This document shows, piece by piece, positions 15,996-24,738 of a stretch of 64,000 nt of DNA. Made by a program: the position numbers and the translations under genes. The notes below the pieces were generated by a model. It was not told the origin of the DNA. It ran no database searches and worked only from the letters and a program-made list of their open reading frames with translations. The stretch lies in NCBI RefSeq assembly GCF_000377565.1, contig NZ_KB898368.1, positions 62,001 to 126,000 of the forward strand, read 5' to 3'. Origin of the DNA: Rhizobium sp. 2MFCol3.1 (GTDB lineage Bacteria; Pseudomonadota; Alphaproteobacteria; Rhizobiales; Rhizobiaceae). Each line of letters starts with the position of its first letter. Position 1 is the stretch's first letter.

Positions 15996-16901
15996 ATGAC
16001 GCTTCGCGAGCTGGAATACCTGATTGCCTTGGCGGACCACCGGCATTTTGGCCGGGCCGCCGAGGCGTGCCTGGTGAGCCAGCCGACGCTGTCGACGCAA
16101 ATCCGGAAACTGGAGGAGACGCTTGGCGCTCCGCTGATCGAGCGCACGCCGCGCACGGTCATGCTGACACCATTCGGCGAGGATACCGTCGAGCGGGCGC
16201 GGCGTATCATGCGGGAGGTCGCCGAGATCAGGTCGTCGGCCTTGCGCAGCCTCAATCCCGAGGTCGGCACCCTGCGGCTCGGCATTTTCCCAACGCTCGC
16301 TCCCTATTTTTTGCCGCATGCGGTACCACGCATCCACAGGCAGTTCCCGCGGCTGGAGACGCTGCTAATCGAGGAAAAGAGCGATGCGCTGCTGGCGCGG
16401 CTCAGAAGCGGCAATCTCGATGCCGCGATCCTCGCTCTTCCCGTCAACGACGATCACCTGAAGGCCGAGTTTCTCTTCGAGGAAGACTTTCTGCTCGCCG
16501 TTCCCGCCGCGCATCCGCTGGCAAGGCGGCAGTCTCTGGTGCTCGGAGATCTCAATCGCTATGACCTTATGCTGCTCGAAGAGGGGCATTGCCTGCGCGA
16601 CCAGGCGCTCGATGTGTGCCGCTTGTCGGGTGCGAGCGAGCGCACCTCGTTTCGCGCCACCAGCCTGGAGACGCTGCGCCAGATGGTCGGCGCCAATGTC
16701 GGGATCACGCTTCTGCCCGAGCTCGCCGCGCTGCATCCGGCGTCGGGCGATATAAGGCTGCTGCGTTTCGAAGGCATCTCGCCGAACCGGCGGATCGGCA
16801 TGTGCTGGCGCACAGGTTCAGCGATGGGCGCTTTTCTGGAAACTATCGCCGGTCTCCTGCGCGACGTTGCCCAGGAGCTGCTTGCCGACATCCGACGGTA
16901 G
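15996..16901 (+). CDS. oxyR: Peroxide-sensing LysR regulator OxyR
   Basis: 301 residues. The winged helix (FGRAAEACLVSQPTLSTQI) lies in the first 60. The two redox cysteines are at 199 and 208 in EEGHCLRDQALDVCRLSG, the same numbering and spacing as E. coli OxyR, so disulfide switching by H2O2 is expected. The gene starts 22 bases after ahpF on the same strand, an arrangement that couples sensor and peroxidase expression. The OxyR site at 13608-13644 is its likely target. Confidence 0.95.
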   Translation: MTLRELEYLIALADHRHFGRAAEACLVSQPTLSTQIRKLEETLGAPLIERTPRTVMLTPFGEDTVERARRIMREVAEIRSSALRSLNPEVGTLRLGIFPTLAPYFLPHAVPRIHRQFPRLETLLIEEKSDALLARLRSGNLDAAILALPVNDDHLKAEFLFEEDFLLAVPAAHPLARRQSLVLGDLNRYDLMLLEEGHCLRDQALDVCRLSGASERTSFRATSLETLRQMVGANVGITLLPELAALHPASGDIRLLRFEGISPNRRIGMCWRTGSAMGAFLETIAGLLRDVAQELLADIRR

Positions 16902-16920
16902 CCGACCGCCTAAGGCGACG

Positions 16921-17448
16921 TTACTTCCATTCCCACAGGAGCTTGGTCGAGAACGGCCGTGCGCCGATCAAGAGCTCGGGTTCCGTCAGCTTGGCCTCGA
17001 AGGTCGCGGCATCAGCGTCTCCATTCAGCCCGACAAAGAGCATCTTCATCGAAGCGCCGCGCGGCTGGCCCTTCTTCCGATAGGCGAACTGGACCGCGCA
17101 GGTGGGATATTCCCATCCCGCCGTCAGCGTCTCCGCGAACGCTTCCTCGCCGAGCCCGTTCGCCCGGCCCGTCGACGCCAGGAACTGGCCCAGTCCGAAG
17201 AAGCCGGAAAACACCCGGTACGCCGTCTCCTGCGACATCTGCGTACCCTGTCCGCTTGCCGTGTCGCGGCGATAGAAGAGGCTGTCCACCTGACCCTGCT
17301 TACGGCTCATGGCGTAGCTGATCAAGTTTTTCTGGGCGAGCAGCTCCATCGTCAGATCGTAGGTCTGATAGGCGCTGGGGTCGGTATGCAGATCGTCGAT
17401 ACGTGCCTTCAGGTCGACAACATAGTCACGATAAGATGCGGCGCTCAT
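16921..17448 (-). CDS. Protein of unknown function, 175 residues
   Basis: I do not recognise a family. From the ATG at 17448, preceded by an excellent GAGGAAA site, the protein starts MSAASYRDYVVDLKARIDDL, is rich in aromatic residues, has no signal peptide or membrane segment, and ends in a beta-rich half (GWEYPTCAVQFAYRKKG, SMKMLFVGLNGD). It has two cysteine-poor halves and looks soluble. It converges on oxyR with only 19 bases between stops. Codon use matches the neighbours, so it is a real resident gene. Confidence 0.75.
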   Translation of the reverse strand: MSAASYRDYVVDLKARIDDLHTDPSAYQTYDLTMELLAQKNLISYAMSRKQGQVDSLFYRRDTASGQGTQMSQETAYRVFSGFFGLGQFLASTGRANGLGEEAFAETLTAGWEYPTCAVQFAYRKKGQPRGASMKMLFVGLNGDADAATFEAKLTEPELLIGARPFSTKLLWEWK

Positions 17449-17638
17449 CGGCGTTTCCTCATGGCTTTTGGCGCGTGGTAACAGAAACCGTAGAAATTCC
17501 AAGGGGGCCGGCGATCTGCACGGCAAGGGCGGCATGTCGCAGATCTGCGACAGAAGCTACGCGTCAAGCGCATAACGCATAGCTGTTCTGCAAAATTGTG
17601 CCTATGATTTGAGCGCGCTTGCTGTATAAACAAATCAT

Positions 17639-17792
17639 CGAAGCGATGCACCTCCTCCCGCAGAGCTTCGAGTTGCAGGTGGCCTTATCCTCCTCCCAAG
17701 GGCGCCTGTGGAAATGACAGCACTCCTCCTCCCAGCTGTCATTCGGTTATTTTCGAAAAGCCTGTCGCACCTCCTCCCGCGGCAGGCTTTTT
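17639..17792 (+). ncRNA. Small RNA with four CCUCCUCCC-loop hairpins (alpha-r14/cuckoo type)
   Basis: Four consecutive hairpins each expose CCTCCTCCC in the loop. Stems and motif positions: 17639-17670 (motif 17651), 17676-17708 (17689), 17714-17742 (17725; perfect 8-bp stem ATGACAGC/GCTGTCAT) and 17758-17789 (17770). The last has an 11-bp stem followed by TTTTT and is an intrinsic terminator. The loop is complementary to ribosome binding sites. Such anti-Shine-Dalgarno loops define the alpha-r14 (Smr14C/NfeR1) and CcsR cuckoo RNAs of alphaproteobacteria. Four loops is more than the two or three usual there, so this may be two tandem RNAs. The start is not resolved. The rest of the 442-base gap (17449-17890) shows no gene. 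Confidence 0.85.
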
Positions 17793-17890
17793 CGATTCTG
17801 GCGCACGCGTTCTTCAGCTTTCAATTTTCCGGATCAACGGTAGCGTCAGCGCGCAAACCATTCGGCTTGCGCGCCTTTGGTGCTCTTGCG

Positions 17891-19345
17891 TCAGCTGATG
17901 CCGCCGAGGCAGACATATTTGATCTCGGTGAACTCCTCGATACCGTATCGCGAGCCTTCGCGGCCGAGACCTGAGAGCTTCACACCACCGAACGGCGCTT
18001 CCGCCGTCGAGATCAGGCCCGTATTCACGCCGACCATTCCGTATTCCAGCGCCTCGGCCACGCGGAACACGCGCGCGAGGTCCTTGGCGTAGAAATAGGA
18101 GGCGAGGCCGAATTCGGTGTCGTTGGCCTGTTCGATCACATCAGCCTCGTCCTTGAAGCGGAAGAGGGGAGCAAGCGGGCCGAACGTCTCCTCACGCGCG
18201 ACCGCCATGTCCTTGGTGACGTTGGCGAGAACAGTCGCCTCATAGAAGGTGCCGCCCAGCGCATGCGGCTTGCCGCCCTGGATGATGTTGGCGCCCTTCG
18301 CCAGCGCGTCGGCGACATGCTCCTCAACCTTCTCAAGCGCCGGCTTGTCGATCAAGGGACCGAGAATGACGCCCTCGTCGAAACCATTGCCGGTCTTCAA
18401 CTTGCCGACGGCTTCCGCCAGCTTCTTCGAGAAGGCGTCATAGACGCCGTCCTGCACGTACAGCCTGTTGGCGCACACACAGGTCTGACCGTTGTTGCGG
18501 AATTTGGCGATCAGGGCTCCCTCGACAGCCGCGTCGAGATCGGCGTCGTCGAAGACGATGAACGGCGCATTGCCGCCGAGCTCGAGCCCGAGCTTCTTGA
18601 TCGTGGGTGCGCTCTGCTTGTAGAGCTCGGCGCCGATTTCTGTCGATCCGGTAAAGGTGAGTTTGCGCACGGTCGGGTTCGACGTCATCTCCGCGCCGAT
18701 CGCGGCGGCAGAGCCCGTCAGCACCGAGAAAAGCCCGGCCGGCAGGCCGGCGCGCTCGGCAAGCACCGCAATTGCGATCGCTGAGAACGGCGTCTGCGAC
18801 GCCGGCTTCAGCACCATGGCGCAGCCTGCCGCAAGCGCCGGGCCGGCCTTGCGGGTGATCATCGCGTTCGGGAAATTCCAGGGCGTGATCGCCGCGACCA
18901 CACCGATCGGCTGCTTCATCACCATGATGCGCTTGTCCGGCTGGTGGCCGGGGATCAAGTCGCCATAGATGCGCCGCGCTTCCTCCGCGAACCATTCGAT
19001 GAAGCTTGCGCCATAGACGATCTCGCCGGTGGCTTCGGCAAGCGGCTTGCCTTGCTCGAGCGTCAGGATGCGCCCGAGGTCGTCCTTGTTCTCGATCATC
19101 AGATCGAACCACTTGCGCAGGATGCCGGCGCGCTCCTTGGCGGTGCGGGCGGCCCAGCCCTTCTGCGCGACGCGCGCGGCCTCGATCGCCGTCTTCGTCT
19201 CGGCGCCGCCGAGCTTGGGCACGCGGCCAATGATCTCGCCGGTGGCCGGATTATTCACCTCGATCGCATTGGCGGGATCGGCGTCGATCCATTTTCCGCC
19301 AACAAGAGCGGCCTGGCGAAAAAGGGAGGGGTCTTTCAGCTGCAT
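17891..19345 (-). CDS. gabD: Succinate-semialdehyde dehydrogenase
   Basis: NAD(P)-dependent oxidation of succinate semialdehyde to succinate, completing GABA catabolism. From the ATG at 19345, with AGGA eight bases upstream, the product has 484 residues and begins MQLKDPSLFRQAALVGGKW like E. coli GabD (482). Glu255 in LELGGNAPF and Cys289 in NNGQTCVCANR are the catalytic pair; the extra cysteine two residues on is typical of GabD. Upstream in-frame starts (19354, 19390) would add an unconserved tail. It stands alone; no gabT is in the window. Confidence 0.93.
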   Translation of the reverse strand: MQLKDPSLFRQAALVGGKWIDADPANAIEVNNPATGEIIGRVPKLGGAETKTAIEAARVAQKGWAARTAKERAGILRKWFDLMIENKDDLGRILTLEQGKPLAEATGEIVYGASFIEWFAEEARRIYGDLIPGHQPDKRIMVMKQPIGVVAAITPWNFPNAMITRKAGPALAAGCAMVLKPASQTPFSAIAIAVLAERAGLPAGLFSVLTGSAAAIGAEMTSNPTVRKLTFTGSTEIGAELYKQSAPTIKKLGLELGGNAPFIVFDDADLDAAVEGALIAKFRNNGQTCVCANRLYVQDGVYDAFSKKLAEAVGKLKTGNGFDEGVILGPLIDKPALEKVEEHVADALAKGANIIQGGKPHALGGTFYEATVLANVTKDMAVAREETFGPLAPLFRFKDEADVIEQANDTEFGLASYFYAKDLARVFRVAEALEYGMVGVNTGLISTAEAPFGGVKLSGLGREGSRYGIEEFTEIKYVCLGGIS

Positions 19346-19550
19346 CGCATTCATCCTGTTTTGACAAGGTACCGGCACGGCCGCCGGCACTGATCGGGTC
19401 AGCGTCTTTCTGGTGTCCAGGATAAAGTGGTGTCCCGTCCGGCAAGATCAAATTGGCCGAATTGCCGGGTACTTGCAACTGGAGCCATTGGCGCGCTCCG
19501 ATGCCATGCCCGTCGGCACTGCGCGGAGAGGCCGCTGTTTTGGCGGCACC

Positions 19551-19579
19551 TTGACTACGGGCTCCAAACCAAATGGTAT
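19551..19579 (+). promoter_or_regulatory. Candidate sigma-70 promoter for the lytic transglycosylase
   Basis: TTGACT at 19551-19556 and TGGTAT at 19574-19579 are separated by 17 bases, a possible -35/-10 pair 53 bases before the transglycosylase start. The -10 element is weak. The remaining gabD-transglycosylase gap shows no other structure. Confidence 0.3.
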
Positions 19580-19631
19580 GCACGCGTGACATCATCCAAT
19601 GGCGGCGTCGCCAGCGTGGCGCCGAGAGCAA

Positions 19632-20579
19632 ATGATCGCGATCAGGCGGCGCAGCATCGGTCTATTCGTGTCGTGGGCTTTCCGCCTCTCTCTTTGCATG
19701 ACGCTGATTGGCTCCGCCAATGCTGCCGAGCCCACCGAGGCCCAGCCGGAGGCAGCCTGCCTTTACACGCGCTCGATGACGGGCTCGGCGGAGACGCTTT
19801 GCATTCGCAAGGACAGTTTCAACCGCGATCTCTGCGGCGCGATCGAACGGACCGCGACCGAGCACGACCTGCCGCCGGATTTCTTCGCCCGGCTGATCTG
19901 GCGCGAGAGCCGGTTCAGGCCGGATGCGCTGAGCTACAAGGGTGCGCAGGGTATCGCGCAGTTCATGCCGGGCACCGCCAAGCTGCGCGGACTGCAGGAC
20001 AGTTATGATGTTCTGGAAGCCTTGCAGAAGTCGGCCGAATATCTCGACGAGCTCAGGGATCGCTTCGGCAATCTCGGTCTCGCGGCGGCAGCGTATAATG
20101 CCGGTGAAAACGGGCTGTCCAACTTCCTCAATGGTGGCGGCCTGCCGACGGAAACCCGCAGTTACGTGATGGCGATTACCGCCCATAGCGTCGAGGAGTG
20201 GAAATCCTCGGCACCCGACAAGGCGGCTGGCCCCTTGGCCGAGGATCAGCCGTTCATCGAGAGCTGTGTAGCGCTTGCCGATCGCCGCAAGATGGTCGAG
20301 CCGGTCTGGCGGCCAGAAGGAAACTGGGCGCCATGGGGCGTGCAGATCGCGGCGAGCGCCAATCCCGATGTCGCCCGTCGCCTCTTCTTCGAGGCCGTCG
20401 CGCAGTTTCCGGCGCCGCTTGATCAGGAGCAGCCGCTGATCCTGCGCCAGCGCGACCGCAGCTTCGGCTTCCGGCCGCGCTATGTGACCCGCATTGCGCG
20501 GCAGACGAGGGGGGAGGCCAATGATGTCTGCAAGCAGATCCGCAAGACCAACCAGATCTGCCTGGTTTTCAAGAATTGA
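19632..20579 (+). CDS. Lytic transglycosylase (SLT domain)
   Basis: Cleaves the glycan backbone of peptidoglycan in the periplasm. From the ATG at 19632 the product has 315 residues with a signal peptide (basic IRRR, hydrophobic stretch, cleavage after SANA). The SLT domain shows FFARLIWRESRFRPDALS with the catalytic Glu, GAQGIAQFMPGTA, and LAAAAYNAGENGLSNFL. The C-terminal 120 residues are specific to the rhizobial proteins and contain paired cysteines. It is a single gene divergent from gabD. An earlier in-frame start at 19599 is possible but would put residues before the signal peptide. Confidence 0.88.
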   Translation: MIAIRRRSIGLFVSWAFRLSLCMTLIGSANAAEPTEAQPEAACLYTRSMTGSAETLCIRKDSFNRDLCGAIERTATEHDLPPDFFARLIWRESRFRPDALSYKGAQGIAQFMPGTAKLRGLQDSYDVLEALQKSAEYLDELRDRFGNLGLAAAAYNAGENGLSNFLNGGGLPTETRSYVMAITAHSVEEWKSSAPDKAAGPLAEDQPFIESCVALADRRKMVEPVWRPEGNWAPWGVQIAASANPDVARRLFFEAVAQFPAPLDQEQPLILRQRDRSFGFRPRYVTRIARQTRGEANDVCKQIRKTNQICLVFKN

Positions 20580-20679
20580 GACGTTGCGCTCGGCCGCATC
20601 CGCGATCTTTCGCGGCGCCCCCGGCGTATTCGGCAAATTAAATTGCACGGGTGTGCAAAAAATGAATTCCGGCCCTATC

Positions 20680-20697
20680 TTGTCATGTCACTGTTAC
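20680..20697 (+). promoter_or_regulatory. PHO box (PhoB site) before the organophosphate importer operon
   Basis: TTGTCATGTCACTGTTAC has the 7-4-7 form of a PHO box: TTGTCAT, four spacer bases, CTGTTAC, against CTGTCAT-N4-CTGTCAC. Only two of the fourteen repeat bases differ. It lies 62 bases before the binding-protein ATG. Together with the phosphodiesterase at the operon end it predicts induction by phosphate limitation. Confidence 0.7.
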
Positions 20698-20759
20698 GCG
20701 TCGGCGATAGCAAAACCACAGTCCTAAGGGCAGTGCCCCAAAACCGAATGGAGACGGTC

Positions 20760-21905
20760 ATGAACAGACGCGAGTTTCTTGTCACATCATCGGCGGCAGC
20801 CGGTCTGCTGGCCCTGCCACGCTTTGCAATGGCTGCAGATGGCACGATCAACCTCTATAGTGGCTCCGACGCCAACATCATCGATTTCTGGAACAACACC
20901 GTGCTTCCGGCCTTCAAGAAGGCCAACCCTGGAGCTGCCGTAAAGGTCACCGATGCAGGCGACAACGCCGGCTTGCGTGCGATTGCAGACCGTGCGCTTG
21001 CGGCGCTCAAGTCGAAGACGGATCCGCAGTCGGATATCTTCGAAGCGTTCAACCCGCGTCTGCCGACGGGTGGTATCGATGCCGGCCTCTGGGTCAAGTT
21101 CTCGGCCGAGAACATCGATGGCTTCGCGACCGTCAATCCGCTCAGCGTCGACAGCCAGTATTCGCTGCCTTACCGCGGTTCGCAGGTGCTGCTCGCCTAC
21201 GACAAGACCAAGCTCGACCCCAAGGACGCGCCGAAGACCTGGGAACAGCTGACGGCCTGGATCAAGGCCAATCCCGGCCAGTTCATCTACAATCGCCCCG
21301 ACAAGGGTGGTTCCGGCGGCAACTTCGTTCGCCGCGCAATCCACGAAGCCAATGGTCGTGACCCGAAGAAGTTCACCATCGACAACTTCACGGCCGACTT
21401 CGCAAATCAGGCTCTGACGCCGGCTTGGGCAATCCTCAACGATATCGCGCCTTCGCTTTACGAAAAGGGTGCCTACACCTCCGGCAACACGCAGTCGATC
21501 CAGCTGCTTGCCCAGGGCGTCGTCACCATGACGCCTGTTTGGTCCGACCAGGTGCTTCAGGCCCTGTCGCAGGGCGTGTTGCCCGAGACGACCGGCCTTG
21601 TCCAGCTCACCGATCTGGCGCTTTGCGGCGACTTCTCGCGCATGACGGTGTTTACGAACGGCGCCAACAAGGATGCCGCTCTCAAGCTCGCGGCCTTCAT
21701 GCTGACGAAGGAAATCCAGGAAGCGATCATCACCGAACTCGGTGGTTTCCCGGCCGTTGCCTGGGATCACATCTCCGACGAACTTCGTCAGAAATACGCC
21801 GATGTCATCCCGACAACGATCCCGACCTTCCCGGCCGGCGATTGGGAAAGCAACATCAACGACGGTTGGTACCGCAACGTTGCTCCGGGCATCAGCCGCA
21901 CCTGA
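20760..21905 (+). CDS. ABC substrate-binding protein, probable organophosphate ligand
   Basis: Periplasmic receptor of 381 residues from the ATG at 20760 (GGAGACGGTC upstream). MNRREFLVTSSAAAGLLALPRFAMA is a Tat-type signal. The mature protein (INLYSGSDANIIDFWNNTVLP) belongs to the PotD/ThiB/AfuA-like extracellular solute-binding group. It heads an operon of two permeases, an ATPase and a glycerophosphodiester phosphodiesterase, all joined by overlaps or short gaps, and a PHO box lies upstream. A glycerophosphodiester ligand is therefore inferred; the sequence alone does not show it. Confidence 0.85.
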   Translation: MNRREFLVTSSAAAGLLALPRFAMAADGTINLYSGSDANIIDFWNNTVLPAFKKANPGAAVKVTDAGDNAGLRAIADRALAALKSKTDPQSDIFEAFNPRLPTGGIDAGLWVKFSAENIDGFATVNPLSVDSQYSLPYRGSQVLLAYDKTKLDPKDAPKTWEQLTAWIKANPGQFIYNRPDKGGSGGNFVRRAIHEANGRDPKKFTIDNFTADFANQALTPAWAILNDIAPSLYEKGAYTSGNTQSIQLLAQGVVTMTPVWSDQVLQALSQGVLPETTGLVQLTDLALCGDFSRMTVFTNGANKDAALKLAAFMLTKEIQEAIITELGGFPAVAWDHISDELRQKYADVIPTTIPTFPAGDWESNINDGWYRNVAPGISRT

Positions 21906-22798
21906 TGCGTAAGGGCATGACATTGTCGCTGCCGGCGCGGGCAACCGCGCCGGGCAAGGCGCAAAATCCGGTGGGGCTTCTTCTGGTCGCTCTGCCGGTG
22001 TTTCTGCTCGGGTGGCTGATCGTCTACCCGATCTTTTCCGCCGTGATCACCACCGTGTTTGTCCCTCAGGCGGACGGCACAAGGTCGGTATCGCTGGCCT
22101 CGTACGCATTTTTCTTCAGCGATTCCTACAGCCTCGCCAATCTCTGGGTGACGTTGTGGACGACTGTCGTCTGTGGCGTCCTGCTGCTGGTGATCGGCTT
22201 GCCGATCGCGCTCTATCTGCGCTTTTCGCAGGGACGTCTTCCCGCCTACGTGCAGGGTATGGCGATTTTCCCGATGTTCGTGCCATCGATCATCCTGTCC
22301 TACGCACTAATCCGCACGATCGGGCCCAATGGTACCGTCGATCTGCTGTTGAATGCTGTCGGACTGCCGAAAATCCCGTCACCCTATCTGACCCCATGGG
22401 GCCCTGTTATCGGGCTGGTTTGGGACAATCTTCCTTTGACGGTGCTGATGCTGACGGCGGGGCTTGGCAATATTCCAAAGAGCTCGGTCGAGGCTGCCCG
22501 TGATGTCGGCGCGTCGCCGCTGCGCGTTTTCATCTCGATCATCCTGCCGCGCATGGGCAACTCGCTGTTGGTCACAGCATCCTTTGCCATCCTTGGCATC
22601 TTCTCGTCCTTCACTTTGCCCTATGTGCTCGGCCCGGCATCGCCGGAAATGATGGGGCCGTTCATGCAGCGCACCTTCTCCGATGTGAATGATCCCCTGA
22701 ATGCGCTGACGCAGGCCGTCATCTCCTTCGGCTTCTGCCTCGTCTTCGGCATCTTCTATGTGCGCTCGATCGCCAAAAATCGGGAGGCGTCACGATGA
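21905..22798 (+). CDS. ABC importer permease, first subunit
   Basis: 297 residues with about six transmembrane segments. The coupling loop EAARDVGASPLRVFISIILP (EAA motif) that docks the ATPase is clear. The ATG at 21905 overlaps the binding-protein stop (TGATG); a second ATG at 21917 follows AAGGG closely. It belongs to the PotB/ThiP-like permeases, consistent with the binding protein class. Confidence 0.88.
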   Translation: MRKGMTLSLPARATAPGKAQNPVGLLLVALPVFLLGWLIVYPIFSAVITTVFVPQADGTRSVSLASYAFFFSDSYSLANLWVTLWTTVVCGVLLLVIGLPIALYLRFSQGRLPAYVQGMAIFPMFVPSIILSYALIRTIGPNGTVDLLLNAVGLPKIPSPYLTPWGPVIGLVWDNLPLTVLMLTAGLGNIPKSSVEAARDVGASPLRVFISIILPRMGNSLLVTASFAILGIFSSFTLPYVLGPASPEMMGPFMQRTFSDVNDPLNALTQAVISFGFCLVFGIFYVRSIAKNREASR

Positions 22799-23622
22799 AT
22801 ATCATGAGCAAGGTCAACGGTTCCAACGTCGATTGGGCAGGCATCCTGTTTGCCGTGCTGCTCACGCTCTTCATCGCGGTGCCGCTGATCGTGGTCGGCA
22901 CATGGGCATTCACCGAAGTGTGGCGCTATCCATCGGTCATTCCGCAGCAGTTCGGCTTTCGCTTCTGGTCACAGACGCTGTCGCGCGCGGATGTGTGGGA
23001 CGCGCTCTTCCTGAGCCTGCGGCTGACGACGACGGTAACGCTTCTCTCCGCCATCATCTGCCTGCCGGCGGCTTACGCCTTCGCGCGCATGTCGTTTCCC
23101 GGAAAGAACGTGCTCTTCCTGTCCTTCCTGGCATCGCACGCCTTCCCGAAGTTCGGCCTGCTGGTGGCAATCGCCGGCATCTTCCTGAAGCTCGGGTTGA
23201 TCAGCACCTTCTGGGGCGTGGTCCTGATCCAGCTCGTCGGGACGTTGATGTTGATGATCTGGATTCCGGTGGCTGCCTTCCAGAACATCGATCGTCGGAT
23301 GGAAGAGGCTGCACGCGATGCAGGCGCCGGGCCGTTGCGGGTGTTCTGGTCGATCACGCTGCCGCAGGCAGCGCCAACGATCTTCGCCGCATTGCTGCTG
23401 ACCTTCGTCGGCACATTCTATGAAACCGAAGGCGCATGGCTGATCGGCGCGCCTGAAATCCGCACCATGCCGGTGTTGATGATTACCTTCATCAACAACC
23501 AGATTGTGGTGCAATATGGCGCCGTTCTCTCGGTGATGCTCTGGGTGCCGTCGTTCATCGCGCTGATGTTTGCCCGCCGTGTCGTCGGAACGGGTGCGTT
23601 TGCTCGCGGCTTCGGCGCGTGA
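22795..23622 (+). CDS. ABC importer permease, second subunit
   Basis: 275 residues, about six transmembrane segments, PotC-like. The EAA loop reads MEEAARDAGAGPLRVFWSI. The start overlaps the previous permease stop by ATGA, so both are made in equal amounts and probably form a heterodimer channel. Confidence 0.88.
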   Translation: MNIMSKVNGSNVDWAGILFAVLLTLFIAVPLIVVGTWAFTEVWRYPSVIPQQFGFRFWSQTLSRADVWDALFLSLRLTTTVTLLSAIICLPAAYAFARMSFPGKNVLFLSFLASHAFPKFGLLVAIAGIFLKLGLISTFWGVVLIQLVGTLMLMIWIPVAAFQNIDRRMEEAARDAGAGPLRVFWSITLPQAAPTIFAALLLTFVGTFYETEGAWLIGAPEIRTMPVLMITFINNQIVVQYGAVLSVMLWVPSFIALMFARRVVGTGAFARGFGA

Positions 23623-23658
23623 CGTTAGGATCGGGCTTTGCCCGAGGAAAGGCTTGAT

Positions 23659-24738
23659 ATGGCACGCTTGACGATCAAGAACGTCTCAAAGACGTTCGGC
23701 ACTTCGTTCGCGGTCCGTGATTTCTCGCTCGATGTGGAAGACGGCGAGCTCGTCTGCCTGCTTGGTCCATCGGGATCCGGCAAGTCGACGCTGCTTCGCA
23801 TGATCGGCGGCTTCGAGCAGCCGAGCGGCGGCTCGATCCTGATCGACGCCAAGGACGTGACGACGCTTCCGCCGGAAAAGCGCCCGACGGGCATGGTCTT
23901 CCAGAGCCACGCGCTCTGGACCCATATGGACGTCTTCAACAACATCGCCTTCGGCCTCAAGCTTCGCCGCCTGCCGAAGGCCGAGATCCGCGAGCGCGTC
24001 GAAAACGCCCTGGTGCTGGTCGGGCTTGCGGACTACGGTCGACGCATGACGACGCAATTGTCGGGTGGCCAGCAGCAGCGCGTGGCACTTGCGCGTTCGC
24101 TGGTGCTGGAGCCGAAGATCCTGTTGCTCGACGAACCGTTCGCCAGCCTCGACCAGCATCTGCGCGAACGGCTGCGCGAGGAGGTGCGCGACATCCAGCA
24201 GCGCGTCGGCATCACCACGCTCTTCGTTACCCACGGCCAGGATGAGGCATTGGCGCTCGCCGACCGTATCGTCGTCATGCGCGACGGCAGCACCGAGCAG
24301 ATCGCGCCACCCGATATCGTCTACCGTGAGCCGCAGACGGAATTCGTGGCAGGCTTCATCGGCTCGATGAATTTCGTGAAGACCAGCATTCGTGGCGGCG
24401 TCAGCCAGCATCCGGCCTTTCCCGTTGCCGTGCCGATCGAAGATGGTGACGTCGTGCTGGCGTTCCGTCCCGAGGCGTTGTCGCTGCAGCCATCGAAGAC
24501 GCTCTCGACCGCCATCGTCCATCGCAGCATCGATTTTGGCACGCACAAGATCGTGGATATCGACCTTGCCGATGGCACGCGCTTGAAGGCGATGACGGCA
24601 CCGGATAGCAACTGGGTGAAGGGCGTGGGCATCGAGCCGACGGCATCCGCATTCCGGGCCTTCCGCGACAACCAGCTGGTCTACCAATCGGCAACCTCAG
24701 GCGAACGACATCATGATCGAATCCTCGGCAATGCTTGA
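23659..24738 (+). CDS. ABC importer ATPase (PotA/UgpC-type)
   Basis: 359 residues from the ATG at 23659 (GAGGAAAGG upstream). Walker A GPSGSGKST at 36-44, signature LSGGQQQR, Walker B ILLLDEPFASLD and a switch histidine in LFVTHGQDEA are all present. A C-terminal TOBE-like regulatory domain follows (VLAFRPEALSLQP). The 3' end overlaps the phosphodiesterase gene by 26 bases. Confidence 0.9.
   Translation: MARLTIKNVSKTFGTSFAVRDFSLDVEDGELVCLLGPSGSGKSTLLRMIGGFEQPSGGSILIDAKDVTTLPPEKRPTGMVFQSHALWTHMDVFNNIAFGLKLRRLPKAEIRERVENALVLVGLADYGRRMTTQLSGGQQQRVALARSLVLEPKILLLDEPFASLDQHLRERLREEVRDIQQRVGITTLFVTHGQDEALALADRIVVMRDGSTEQIAPPDIVYREPQTEFVAGFIGSMNFVKTSIRGGVSQHPAFPVAVPIEDGDVVLAFRPEALSLQPSKTLSTAIVHRSIDFGTHKIVDIDLADGTRLKAMTAPDSNWVKGVGIEPTASAFRAFRDNQLVYQSATSGERHHDRILGNA

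Noticed and set aside
14378..16285. Minus-strand reading frame of 635 codons opposite ahpF and oxyR
   Set aside because: Shadow frame of two genes with complete catalytic motifs on the other strand.
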